In this document: one piece after another, positions 5,694 to 14,011 of the stretch
Layout of the letters: every line of letters begins with the position of its first letter
Position numbering within the stretch: the first letter of the stretch is position 1
From: a virus
Virus record (IMG/VR): IMGVR_UViG_3300031974_001731
Coordinates: 1 to 20,933 of that record
Direction: 5' to 3' (one strand)
Length of the DNA stretch: 20,933 bases
Position numbers and translations under genes: made by a program
The notes under the pieces: model-generated
Databases searched by the model: none
What the model was told of the DNA's origin: nothing
Seen by the model: only the letters and a program-made list of their open reading frames with translations

Positions 5694-7440
5694 GACTGAC
5701 AATTTAATGACCGCCATTCTGGCACACGGTAAAGATCCCACTACGGGAGAGTATCTTACTGCTGCTCAGAGAAAAGCATTATTTAAAAAATCGCAAATCT
5801 CCGGATCTAAAGTATTTGGAGGTGGTGCTGGTGGTGGTGTTAGAGGTGGTGGAGGAAGAGGAACTGCTATTGCTGGTGGAGCACTAGCATTAAGACAATC
5901 ACCTGGAGAAATAACCAACACTGAGATCAGTCAAAAACTTGATCGTATTCTCTTTCTGATCAAGAAAGATGCTGACACAGAGAAAAAATATAGAGAGGCT
6001 CTTCTAGAGAAGCAGCAAAGAGCAAAAGAAAAAATGCTCAGAGGTTCTGCTGAGCGTGGACTAGAGGGAGCGAATAAAGAGAAAGAAAAGAAGGTTGACA
6101 AGGCTAAGTCTGGGATGAAGGCCCAGATTCCATTCCTTGAAAAACTTGGCAAGTTCTTGTTAATCTATCTTGGTGGATGGGTCACTGATAAACTGATTAA
6201 GATGTTCTCTGCCAAAGCGCAGGGGAACATCACCGCATTCCTTGAATATCGAGATGTACTTATCAATCAACTTGGTAAGTTCTTTGCACCAGTTGCTAAC
6301 ATTGCGAATGGATTTATAAAATGGATTGCCAAAACTACCGCTAGAATTACTGGTTGGGCTGGTAGAATTGGTAAGAAAGTCTTCTCCAAACTCTTTGGGA
6401 TGGTGAGGAATATTGCTATTGGAATGCTCAATAAGATTAAGGACATTGTAAAAAACCCACTAAGGTTTGTCAAAGATCAAGCAGCAAACGCTGCCAAAGC
6501 AGTCCGCAATCAAGCTGGAAAAGTTATTACTGGAACAAAAGCTGCCCTTAGTAAGTTAGTTGCATCGAATCCAGTTCTTGCTAAGGCAGTAGGGGGTGCT
6601 AAAGGATTTTTAACTGGTGCTGGAAAGAAGATACTGGGAGCAGCGGGAACATTAAACAAAGCGGGAACGATGCTTGCCAATCCCGCTAAAGCAATGAAGG
6701 TTCTTATTCCTAAGATCTTTGGAGGAATTGCTGGGAAACTTGGAGGTGCCTTACTTAAGTTAGTTAAGGGTAATATCGGTGCTATTGCTATTGGTTCTAT
6801 CATTGATGTTAGATCAAGATTAGCAGCTGGTAGTTCTCCAACTGAGGCAATCACTATTGGACTACTGAAAGGACTGGCATCTGGTGTTGTTGCTGGAACA
6901 GTTGCAGCTGCATTGAGTGGACCTACATTTGGTCTCGGCGCTTTACCTGGACTACTTCTTGGTGGATTCCTTGGCGATGCTGCAGGAAATCTTCTTGTTG
7001 GCCCACTTGAGGATTGGTTCTCTAAACAACCAAAGAAACAGAATGAATTTGATAAATGGTTCTTGGAAACAATGTCCAAGAGCCCTGGCATTATGCAGAG
7101 TGCTTTTGGTCTTGATACTAGATTCTCGAAAGACTATGCAGCGAAGAATGCTAATGGTGGTCAAAGCATAAAAACACCAACCGAAGGTGGTGCTGGAACT
7201 GGTGATAAAACTAGAGTTGCTCCTGGTGGAGCACTGAAGAACAGTTCTGCTTTAGGTCCAGTAGCTACAACTGCTGCTCCTGCTGTAAATGTTGTTGTTC
7301 CTCCTTCTACTGGAAAACCAGCAGCACCGACTCAGATTCCTCAGAAATCACTGGGAACTGATATTCCTATAATTGAATCAACCAATTACGATAATCCGTA
7401 TTTGGCATTCTCTTATTCCATCTATAACGTCCTAGCATAA
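5680..7440 (+). CDS. Tail tape-measure / baseplate hub protein, gp29-like
   Basis: The 586-aa size is almost that of T4 gp29 (590 aa), the tape measure inside the tail tube. A Gly-rich stretch (residues 45-70) leads to a charged coiled-coil (85-150). A hydrophobic FLLIYLGGWVTDKL segment follows near residue 157, then Ala/Lys-rich helices. Residues 390-450 are strongly hydrophobic and Gly/Ala-rich (VVAGTVAAALSG, GLLLGGFLGDAAGNLL), a membrane-active type seen in tape measures. The C-terminus is Pro/Ala-rich. Position directly after gp26/gp51 with its frameshift matches the chaperone-then-tape-measure order of lambda and P2. Sequence similarity to T4 gp29 could not be confirmed by eye. It ends in a TAATG overlap with the next gene. 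Confidence 0.65.
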   Translation: MASGKTDNLMTAILAHGKDPTTGEYLTAAQRKALFKKSQISGSKVFGGGAGGGVRGGGGRGTAIAGGALALRQSPGEITNTEISQKLDRILFLIKKDADTEKKYREALLEKQQRAKEKMLRGSAERGLEGANKEKEKKVDKAKSGMKAQIPFLEKLGKFLLIYLGGWVTDKLIKMFSAKAQGNITAFLEYRDVLINQLGKFFAPVANIANGFIKWIAKTTARITGWAGRIGKKVFSKLFGMVRNIAIGMLNKIKDIVKNPLRFVKDQAANAAKAVRNQAGKVITGTKAALSKLVASNPVLAKAVGGAKGFLTGAGKKILGAAGTLNKAGTMLANPAKAMKVLIPKIFGGIAGKLGGALLKLVKGNIGAIAIGSIIDVRSRLAAGSSPTEAITIGLLKGLASGVVAGTVAAALSGPTFGLGALPGLLLGGFLGDAAGNLLVGPLEDWFSKQPKKQNEFDKWFLETMSKSPGIMQSAFGLDTRFSKDYAAKNANGGQSIKTPTEGGAGTGDKTRVAPGGALKNSSALGPVATTAAPAVNVVVPPSTGKPAAPTQIPQKSLGTDIPIIESTNYDNPYLAFSYSIYNVLA

Positions 7441-9143
7441 TGGCAGCAATCGTACCATATCGCCCTATTACTAAAACAGGTGGCGGTGGTGCTTTAGTCA
7501 CCGCGAAAAAGGGTGGTGCTCAGGTTTCAAAGACTCTTATTAATATTGAGAAGGTTCTCCAGAACAAGATAAAAGATAAGAGAAAATTCTATGAAAAGCA
7601 GACTAGGATTACTAGACTTGAGAGTGAAACAAAAACGAGAACAGCATCTGAAGCAACATTAGAAAAGGCATCTAAGTTTAGAATGAACCTGTTAGACAAG
7701 GTTCCAAACTTTGCTGTCGATGCGTTTGCCAAGATCATGAACTTCCTTGGCATTTATCTTATTGGGTGGATTACTGATAAGTTACCCAAGATTATAAATG
7801 CAATTAAAGATGTCAACCAAAGAATTCAAAAAATGGGTGACATTGCAAGAAGTCTTGTAACAAGAGGTATTAATATTATTACGGCAATGGGTGGATTGAT
7901 TGCCGCCAAGACAAAACAAATTCTTACTCTTGATTTTGGTGATAAGAGTGGAGATGTAAAGAAAGCCCAAGATACGCTCGATAAAGCATTTGATGATTTG
8001 GAGAGTGATTGGGATGATGGTGTTAAACTTCTAACTGCTCCTCTTGGATCTTTCCCCGTATCTGACGGTAACGATAGTGATCCTACAGGACCTACTGGAC
8101 CTACAACTCCTGTCACTGGAACTGATGCAGAGAAGTATAAAAAGTTTTATGAGATGGCAAAGAAAGCAGGTGCAAAATATCCTGAGTTAGTTGCTGCACA
8201 ATTTGCATTAGAATCTGGATATGGTTCAGCAGTATCTGGTGCTAATAATTATTTTGGATTAAAGGCAACCACATCTGAGTCAGGTGCTTCAATGGGTACT
8301 ACAGAATATTATGATGGTGTGAAGACTCAAACAAGTGCTAAGTTCATGAACTTTGCTAGCGCACAAGATGCAGTCAATACTCTTGTTAATAGATGGTATA
8401 AAGATTATAAGGGATACAAAGGAGTAAATAATCAGAGTAGTGCAGGAGCAGCGGCTGAGCAGTTACAGAGAGAAAGCTATGCTACTGATCCTCGTTATGC
8501 TCAGAAATTGAAAGATATTATGGCAGCCAACAAAGATATTGTTGGTGCTGGTGATGGTTCTGCTAGAAGACAAAAAAATCAAACTCCTGCATATCAACAG
8601 GCAGTAAAAGTAGGTCGTTCATTAGAATCTCAAGGTTATAGAGCATGGCAACACCCTGACTTCAGTGTATACAAAGGATATACTGGATCTGGTATGGAAA
8701 GAGTGATGAGGAGAAGTTACAACTCCTATCACAACTATGGTGAAGCATTGGACTTCCCACTGTCACACAACACTGAAGCACAGTTGAACAAACTTGCTAA
8801 GTATTTCAGTGACAATCGTTCTAAACTGGGTGTTGCTGAACTGAAGTGGAAAGATGATGCTAACCACTTCGATCACCTGCACGTCTCGTTTAAGGGTGGT
8901 GGAAGCGGAATGCTAATGGCCACTGGACCTGATCCCGCAACTGGTCTTGCCCCTGCTGCTCCTAGATCTAATTTTGATATGGCAAAGTTCCGCAGATACC
9001 TGAAAGAAGAGATGGCAAAGGCGGGACAACCAGTTGCTCAACCAAAACAGCAATCTCAACAAAGTTCTGGATCATCTGCTCCGCACATGAATCCAACATC
9101 GAACTTAAATAGTATGTTATTCACTGCATTATCCTTCGTATGA
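7440..9143 (+). CDS. Tape-measure-like protein with glucosaminidase and M15 peptidase domains (tail lysin)
   Basis: The 567-aa protein has three parts. Residues 30-130: a basic coiled-coil and a FLGIYLIGWITDKL segment (near residue 101) shared with the preceding protein. Residues about 230-375: a FlgJ/LytG-like glucosaminidase domain, with catalytic Glu258 in the ALESGYGSA motif and NNYFGLKA following, preceded by a PTGPTGPTTP linker. Residues about 385-485: an M15-like peptidase, with SYHNYGEALD supplying zinc ligands His431 and Asp438, and FDHLHV supplying His479/His481. The C-terminus is Gln/Ser-rich. It should cut both glycan and peptide bonds of host peptidoglycan during tail penetration, a role held in T4 by the gp5 lysozyme domain. 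It overlaps gp27 by ATGA. Confidence 0.85.
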   Translation: MAAIVPYRPITKTGGGGALVTAKKGGAQVSKTLINIEKVLQNKIKDKRKFYEKQTRITRLESETKTRTASEATLEKASKFRMNLLDKVPNFAVDAFAKIMNFLGIYLIGWITDKLPKIINAIKDVNQRIQKMGDIARSLVTRGINIITAMGGLIAAKTKQILTLDFGDKSGDVKKAQDTLDKAFDDLESDWDDGVKLLTAPLGSFPVSDGNDSDPTGPTGPTTPVTGTDAEKYKKFYEMAKKAGAKYPELVAAQFALESGYGSAVSGANNYFGLKATTSESGASMGTTEYYDGVKTQTSAKFMNFASAQDAVNTLVNRWYKDYKGYKGVNNQSSAGAAAEQLQRESYATDPRYAQKLKDIMAANKDIVGAGDGSARRQKNQTPAYQQAVKVGRSLESQGYRAWQHPDFSVYKGYTGSGMERVMRRSYNSYHNYGEALDFPLSHNTEAQLNKLAKYFSDNRSKLGVAELKWKDDANHFDHLHVSFKGGGSGMLMATGPDPATGLAPAAPRSNFDMAKFRRYLKEEMAKAGQPVAQPKQQSQQSSGSSAPHMNPTSNLNSMLFTALSFV

Positions 9144-10462
9144 CTGCAGCACAACAATCCGCAACTTACAAAACAATAAACATCGAGTCGAATGACAAGA
9201 AGAATGTCATCGATATTCGTAATGGTGTTATTGCGTTTGCATATTACGAGGATATCTTTTCTCCCACTGTTACCGCTAAGATGATCATTACAACATCTGG
9301 AGATGTTGTTAATGGGACTGGATTGTACAATGGACTTCCTGTCAGGGGAGGAGAAAGAGTACAGATAGCCATTGACACTAGAAAGGGATCTGGGTTAAGA
9401 TGGGATGATAGTAGTGAATATCTTCACGTCGGAAAGATCAGTGACGTATCTGCTACTAACCAAAAGGAAACGATGACTCTTCATCTTGTTTCCAAAGAAG
9501 CAATCAAGAATGAGACGAGTAGAGTTTATAGAAAGTATGAGGGATCAGCCAGAATCTCAGAGAACGTCAAAAAGATTATGTCTGAGGTTATACAAACGAA
9601 CGTTCCTTTTGACGTTGATGATACACAAAACAAGTATGGGTTTATAGGAAACAGCAGGAAACCTTTTACTGTTCTTCAATCACTTGCTGCTAAGTCTGTA
9701 TCAGGAAAGACTGAGAAAGACGCATCGGCTGGATATGTGTTCTATCAAACAAAGAGTGGATTCAAGTTTAAGTCGATCGACGGACTCATCGCTGAAGATT
9801 CTGTAGCATCATTTGTATACACTGATGCAAACACTAGTTCTACTAGTGAGGATACAAGTAATAGAATCCTGAAGTATAAGACAACAACCAATACAAATCT
9901 TCTTGCGAAGTTGAGAACTGGTCAGTTTGCATCGTATCGAGTCTACTGGAATCCTTTGACATTCCAGTTTACAAGTCCCGACATTGGTATCTTTACTAGA
10001 GAGGATTACCTGACTGGAGTTAGAAACTTAGGTCAAGAGATGGTTTTGCCTGAAGTAGAAGATGCTTACGGACAAAAGATTAGTCTCGGTGAGATTCCTT
10101 CCAGAATCATTACTGGAGTTCAAGACATTGGAACTCTAGGAGAAAAGAATGATAAGAGTGCTAACGCTGATCCTGGTAAGTATCACTCTCAATCGTTGAT
10201 GAGATATAATTCTCTGTTCACTCAACAGGTCAAGATGGTTATTCCATGTAACACAAATCTTGAGGCTGGGAACGTAATTAAGTGTTCATTCCCGTCAGTA
10301 ACTACTAACTCAAAGAAGCAGAATGAACCAGACCCTGTTCAAAGTGGACTATATATGATTAAGGATTTGTGTCATTATTTCCAAGGACAACAATCGTACA
10401 CCTATCTGACACTAGTCCGTGATACAATAGGATTGTATACTCCAAACAATACAGAAAACTAA
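9140..10462 (+). CDS. 27: Baseplate central hub protein gp27-like
   Basis: The 440-aa protein is read as gp27, the trimeric hub ring that holds gp5 and links it to the tail tube (T4 version 391 aa). Evidence includes an N-terminal beta domain (YEDIFSPTVTAKMIITTSGDVV, LPVRGGERVQIAIDT), a second strand set (LHLVSKEAIKNETSRVYRKYEG), a helical SENVKKIMSEVIQ and a hub-type FTVLQSLAAKSV...GYVFYQTKSGFKF block. This order (YEDIFSP, LPVRGGE, VSKE, S..V..I, PF..L..LA, Y.F.....GFKF) is the gp27/P2-gpD/VgrG hub pattern. It overlaps the lysin gene by 4 bases and is followed at once (TAA-ATG) by cp12, with gp5 next. Confidence 0.8.
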   Translation: MTAAQQSATYKTINIESNDKKNVIDIRNGVIAFAYYEDIFSPTVTAKMIITTSGDVVNGTGLYNGLPVRGGERVQIAIDTRKGSGLRWDDSSEYLHVGKISDVSATNQKETMTLHLVSKEAIKNETSRVYRKYEGSARISENVKKIMSEVIQTNVPFDVDDTQNKYGFIGNSRKPFTVLQSLAAKSVSGKTEKDASAGYVFYQTKSGFKFKSIDGLIAEDSVASFVYTDANTSSTSEDTSNRILKYKTTTNTNLLAKLRTGQFASYRVYWNPLTFQFTSPDIGIFTREDYLTGVRNLGQEMVLPEVEDAYGQKISLGEIPSRIITGVQDIGTLGEKNDKSANADPGKYHSQSLMRYNSLFTQQVKMVIPCNTNLEAGNVIKCSFPSVTTNSKKQNEPDPVQSGLYMIKDLCHYFQGQQSYTYLTLVRDTIGLYTPNNTEN

Positions 10463-10675
10463 ATGGAAAACATCGAAGCACACATTGAGAAGGATAAGAA
10501 AATTCTCGATGATCCTACTATTTCCCCTCAGATGCGCCGTCATACTGAAGGAGAACTAAAAGAATTGGAAGCATACGCTGAGCGTCATCCAGAAGATCAT
10601 CACGATCCCTCCTCCCTGGAACTGTATTGTGATGCTAACCCTGAAGCACCTGAGTGTTTAGTTTACGACGACTGA
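10463..10675 (+). CDS. cp12: CP12-like Calvin-cycle inhibitor
   Basis: The 70-aa product has the CP12 C-terminal signature: SLELYCDANPEAPECLVYDD, with Cys56 and Cys65 separated by eight residues as in cyanobacterial CP12, and the final YDD that enters the GAPDH active site. The N-terminal cysteine pair of host CP12 is absent. The N-terminal helix (IEAHIEKDKKIL...RRHTEGELKELEAYAERH) differs from the host AWDAVEE core and looks phage-type. CP12 bridges GAPDH and phosphoribulokinase and shuts the Calvin cycle; phage copies are thought to favour the pentose phosphate pathway and NADPH for nucleotide synthesis. It sits with no gap after gp27 and 5 bases before gp5, inside the hub operon. Its three arginines all use CGN. 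Confidence 0.87.
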   Translation: MENIEAHIEKDKKILDDPTISPQMRRHTEGELKELEAYAERHPEDHHDPSSLELYCDANPEAPECLVYDD

Positions 10676-10680
10676 TATAA

Positions 10681-12825
10681 ATGTCACTAGAGGAATTTGG
10701 TAGTTTACAAAGTAACTTCGTAGGAAGAGACGGATTCCGTTGGTGGATCGGTCAAGTAGCCCCTGGTGAGATAAGAGACACCTGGGGTAATAGAGTCCGT
10801 GTGCGTATCATGGGCTACCATCCTTTCAGCGAGAAAGAACTACCAAATGATAAACTTCCTTATGCAAACATTCTCCTAAGCACTACTGGTGGTAGTGGTG
10901 GCGCTGGAAACTATTCCAGTCATATGCTTAGACCTGGAGATGTTGTATTTGGATTCTTCCTTGATGGTGATAATGCACAACTCCCTTGTATCAATGGAGT
11001 TTTTGGTAAAACTGATGAGGTAACTAAACTAGCATCTGCAAATTATAAGTCACCTTTCGCACCTTACAGTGGAAAGACTGACAAGATGAAGCCTGCTCAC
11101 AACAGGATTGCTGATAAGGCAACAGAAGTTAAGAGTGGTGCTGATCCTAAAACTGCATCTGATCCTTCAGAGACTGGAGAACAGGGAACTGCTGCACCTA
11201 AGACGCCATCTAATACAAAGAAAGGTTCTGACGGCGTAGAGGCTGATAACAGAGCGAACGGAACTTGTGTCAAACTTGCTGACGCATGTAAGGACAATCC
11301 ATTATCCGAACTGATGGATGTTCTGGACAATCTTATGACTAAACTGGATAAGATTGGCGCAGCAGCTGCTAATATTCAGAAAGAAATCAACAAGGTTCTA
11401 AACTTAATCCAAGACATTGGTGGAAACTTTGTACAGAGTGCTATTGGTGCATTGTTTGGTGAACTGGAAGGAGTTTTGGCAACTGGTCTAGACGCACTGT
11501 TTAACTCAGTATTTGCCACTACTATGGCAGCGACTGCTGGTAACTTCCCTGTATCTTATGCTGCTGGAGTTGCAGCACAGGCGGCGCAGATCCCCCTCAT
11601 TGAGAGTTTCCAAGACGCATTACAATGTGTTGGAAATAAGATCGTAACGGGTCTTAAAGAGGCAGCAAGAGGACTCTTAGAGTCTTTTATTGATAACATT
11701 CTAGACGTAACTCAGTGTGCTGTTGAAGCATACGCTGGAAGTTTCCTCGCTGACATTGTTAAGCAACTCTCTGATGGTTTGGCTAAACCACTTGAGGCAC
11801 TGAACAAGATTCTTGGACCTGTCTTTACTGTAATTGGTTTCCTTCAGAGTGCTGGCGGTGCATTCAAATCTATTCTTGCCTTCCTTGATTGTGGTCAGGG
11901 TGAAGCATGTGCAGAGATCAAGAAGTGGTGCATTGGATCTGGCCCAGAGAAATCAAAAGATGATGACGAGAAGGAAAAGAAACAGGAAGGTGAGAGAGAA
12001 GATAACGGAGAACCTGCATCTGGGGATAAAGAAGAACCCAGCATGTTTGACAGGGTAGCAGATAAACTGGGATCATTTAATCTCGGCACAGATAATATAT
12101 CTTCTGAAGGACTTCTCAAAGGTATTACTGGAAATCCAAATCTTCAAGTTAGACAATCTCAAGGATGTTATGCGGGTGATGCATCTGCCCTCCCCTGCGG
12201 TAGACCACAGGTAGAGTTTCTTGGTGGTGGTGGATTCGGTGCTGTTGCTAAAGCATTTGTTGGCAACTTCATTCAAGAAACTGATGGTTTGGGCGCAGCC
12301 GTGTCTGATACTGTCGGTGCTGCTAATCAGTTAGGTGGAATTATTGGATTCCAGATTGAAGATCCTGGACAAGGTTATGCATATCCTCCCCTCGTTAAGA
12401 TTAAAGATCAATGTAAGCGAGGATTTGGTGCGGTATGTAAAGCAACGCTGAATGATAATGGAGGAATCGCATCAATTTACGTTGTTTCTTCTGGTGATGG
12501 TTACACTCTTGATCCATCCCAAGGTACTCTTGGTGTTGTAGACGTTGAAATTGTTAATGGTGGAATTGGATATGGTGATGAGACTGTAGTTACTGATGAT
12601 CTTGGAAACAGATATGATGTAACTATTGTAGATGGACAAATTCGTAGAGTTAAACCAATAAGTGTTAATTCTGTAGTAGTCAATCCAACTCTGAACGTTG
12701 AAGGTGATGGTAGTGGTGCTAACTTGGCACCAGTTGTAAGTGATATAATTATAGATGGTACGGGTGAAGTCCTGTATGTCAAGGATTGTGTGGGATCACC
12801 TTTTGAGGTACTGAGGATTCAATAA
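10681..12825 (+). CDS. 5: gp5-like baseplate hub protein with OB-fold, no lysozyme domain
   Basis: The 714-aa protein begins with the gp5 OB-fold: residues 15-115 read RWWIGQVAPGEIRDTWGNRV, then VRIMGYHPF, LPYANILLS, LRPGDVVFGFFLDGDNAQLPCINGVFG. The T4 lysozyme domain that follows in gp5 is absent; instead there is a polar linker (140-195) and a long Ala/Leu-rich helical region (205-415). An acidic Lys/Glu stretch (about 420-460) precedes a C-terminal beta domain with repeated GxGY turns (PGQGY near 562, GDGY near 604, GIGY near 628). The C-terminal beta-helix of T4 gp5 is also missing and appears to be the next gene. TAATG overlap with that gene. Confidence 0.85.
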   Translation: MSLEEFGSLQSNFVGRDGFRWWIGQVAPGEIRDTWGNRVRVRIMGYHPFSEKELPNDKLPYANILLSTTGGSGGAGNYSSHMLRPGDVVFGFFLDGDNAQLPCINGVFGKTDEVTKLASANYKSPFAPYSGKTDKMKPAHNRIADKATEVKSGADPKTASDPSETGEQGTAAPKTPSNTKKGSDGVEADNRANGTCVKLADACKDNPLSELMDVLDNLMTKLDKIGAAAANIQKEINKVLNLIQDIGGNFVQSAIGALFGELEGVLATGLDALFNSVFATTMAATAGNFPVSYAAGVAAQAAQIPLIESFQDALQCVGNKIVTGLKEAARGLLESFIDNILDVTQCAVEAYAGSFLADIVKQLSDGLAKPLEALNKILGPVFTVIGFLQSAGGAFKSILAFLDCGQGEACAEIKKWCIGSGPEKSKDDDEKEKKQEGEREDNGEPASGDKEEPSMFDRVADKLGSFNLGTDNISSEGLLKGITGNPNLQVRQSQGCYAGDASALPCGRPQVEFLGGGGFGAVAKAFVGNFIQETDGLGAAVSDTVGAANQLGGIIGFQIEDPGQGYAYPPLVKIKDQCKRGFGAVCKATLNDNGGIASIYVVSSGDGYTLDPSQGTLGVVDVEIVNGGIGYGDETVVTDDLGNRYDVTIVDGQIRRVKPISVNSVVVNPTLNVEGDGSGANLAPVVSDIIIDGTGEVLYVKDCVGSPFEVLRIQ

Positions 12826-13358
12826 TGGCAGAGTCAAAAGAAAGAAGAATCATTGCCAATAAAGGCCCGAACTATAAGGTAGACATCAATAATCCCCAGT
12901 CTGGTGGATTTGGACCTGAAGTTGCGAAGGTGATGGCTATCACCGATGAGGGTGAAGTCTTTATTCATTCATTATCTCAAGACGGAACAGTAAGAATCGT
13001 CGTTGACAAGACGATGGAAGTTACTGCTGGCGAAGATAATGATGAAGGACAGATTGATATGGTTATCAACTGCATGAATGGTGATATTTGTATCAACGCT
13101 ATCTCTGGTCAGGTAAGAATCAAAGGTAGAGATATTGTTCTAGAGGCTGGTAGAGATCTAACTCTCAAAGCAGGAAGAAACCTGAACCTAAAAGGAAAAG
13201 CAAAAGTAGATATTGATGGCAACAAAGTTCAGGCAACTGGTAAAGCAGGAAACCTGATACAGGCAATGAAAGAGACATTTGTACAGAAAGTTGCTGCTAC
13301 AACTAAACTTGGTCCTGGCATTCTGCTTGAGATCGGCAAAACACTCATCAATAGATAG
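12825..13358 (+). CDS. Beta-helix needle protein (gp5 C-terminal domain / VgrG tip-like)
   Basis: The 177-aa protein carries short repeats that suggest a triple-stranded beta-helix: GDICINAISGQVRIKG, then RDIVLEAGRDLTLKAGRNLNLKG, then KAKVDIDG, with valine/isoleucine/leucine alternating at about 8-residue spacing between residues 80 and 135. This is the architecture of the T4 gp5 C-terminal spike and VgrG needles. It is coupled to the OB-fold hub gene by TAATG, which supports the idea that gp5 is divided into two polypeptides here. The C-terminal 40 residues are helical and Gly-containing. Confidence 0.75.
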   Translation: MAESKERRIIANKGPNYKVDINNPQSGGFGPEVAKVMAITDEGEVFIHSLSQDGTVRIVVDKTMEVTAGEDNDEGQIDMVINCMNGDICINAISGQVRIKGRDIVLEAGRDLTLKAGRNLNLKGKAKVDIDGNKVQATGKAGNLIQAMKETFVQKVAATTKLGPGILLEIGKTLINR

Positions 13359-13360
13359 TC

Positions 13361-13960
13361 ATGCCACAGTTTGAAACACGATACCCAAACATTGAGAATC
13401 CTGATGGACTTTTGGGACCGGAGGTTATTGTCAAGAAGACAACATTTATTCAACCTGTTACTGGCGTTGATCCTCAGGGACCTGATGATTATATAACTAA
13501 AAAATACTATGAAAACAATACTCCTGAGCAGGCTGTTCAGATGCCTCTTGGTGGTATTATCATGTGGTCTGGGGCTATTGCTGATATTCCAGATAAATGG
13601 CATTTATGTGATGGCACAATTGTAAATGACATACAAACACCAGACTTAAGAGGTAGATTTCTTGTTGGTGCTGGTTCTGACGCTGGTACTGGCGTAACAT
13701 TTGATGCTGTAACTGGTGCTGTAAGTGGTCAATATGCTCCTGGTGATACTGGTGGTGAAGTTGCTCACCTGTTGACCGTTGCTGAAATGCCCTCTCACGC
13801 TCACTCTTATCAGGCTCCTGTTGCTGGTCGAGTCACCACAGGTTCTAACGTGGACATTCGGGCCCAGACGCCTTCTACGACGGGTAGTGCTGGTGGCGAC
13901 AACTACCACGAGAACAGACCTCCATACTATGCTGTCGCCTGGATCATGAAAGTGGCTTGA
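13361..13960 (+). CDS. Phage tail collar domain fibre protein
   Basis: The 199-aa protein has a clear tail collar domain (the short tail fibre/Mdp family, Pfam PF07484): PLGGIIMWSG near residue 63, then IPDKWHLCDG, TPDLRGRFLVGAGSDAG, GDTGGEVAHLLTVAEMPSHAHSY, and the closing HENRPPYYAVAWIMKV. Residues 1-60 form an attachment region without clear similarity. Such proteins make short fibres that contact the host surface. The region after PSHAHSY is richer in G/C and uses CGA/CGG arginine codons, which may reflect exchange of a receptor-binding tip. It closes the gp54-to-collar operon; its stop overlaps the next promoter. Confidence 0.9.
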   Translation: MPQFETRYPNIENPDGLLGPEVIVKKTTFIQPVTGVDPQGPDDYITKKYYENNTPEQAVQMPLGGIIMWSGAIADIPDKWHLCDGTIVNDIQTPDLRGRFLVGAGSDAGTGVTFDAVTGAVSGQYAPGDTGGEVAHLLTVAEMPSHAHSYQAPVAGRVTTGSNVDIRAQTPSTTGSAGGDNYHENRPPYYAVAWIMKVA

Positions 13961-13985
13961 CGAGACCCTCTGCTCGTGCTATAAT
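13957..13985 (+). promoter_or_regulatory. Strong sigma70 promoter of the accessory islet
   Basis: TTGACG (13957-13962), a 17-nt spacer, and TATAAT (13980-13985) with extended-10 TG at 13977-13978. The -35 overlaps the TGA of the collar gene. This should drive the 64-aa gene, the Phd-like gene, tRNA-Leu and pebS early in infection by host RNA polymerase, with transcription starting near 13992. Confidence 0.85.
13960..13977 (+). repeat. Inverted repeat within the promoter spacer
   Basis: ACGAG (13960-13964) and CTCGT (13973-13977) are reverse complements separated by 8 bases, filling the space between -35 and -10. No T-run follows, so it is not a good terminator. It could be an operator for a repressor. 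Confidence 0.45.
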
Positions 13986-14011
13986 ACATAGGTAATCAAG
14001 CAAAGCGCACC

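Noticed and set aside
6510-7091. 193-aa antisense frame in the tape-measure-like gene
   Set aside because: Arises from the Gly/Ala-rich codons on the coding strand giving Pro/Ala-rich complement; no independent evidence.
8080-8115. Collagen-like GPT repeat in the lysin
   Set aside because: Only two to three units (PTGPTGPT) are present; it is better read as a domain linker.
10676-10683. TATAAATG resembling the late promoter at the start of the gp5-like gene
   Set aside because: The -10 position would overlap the start codon, so the transcript would begin inside the gene; the last base also differs from consensus.
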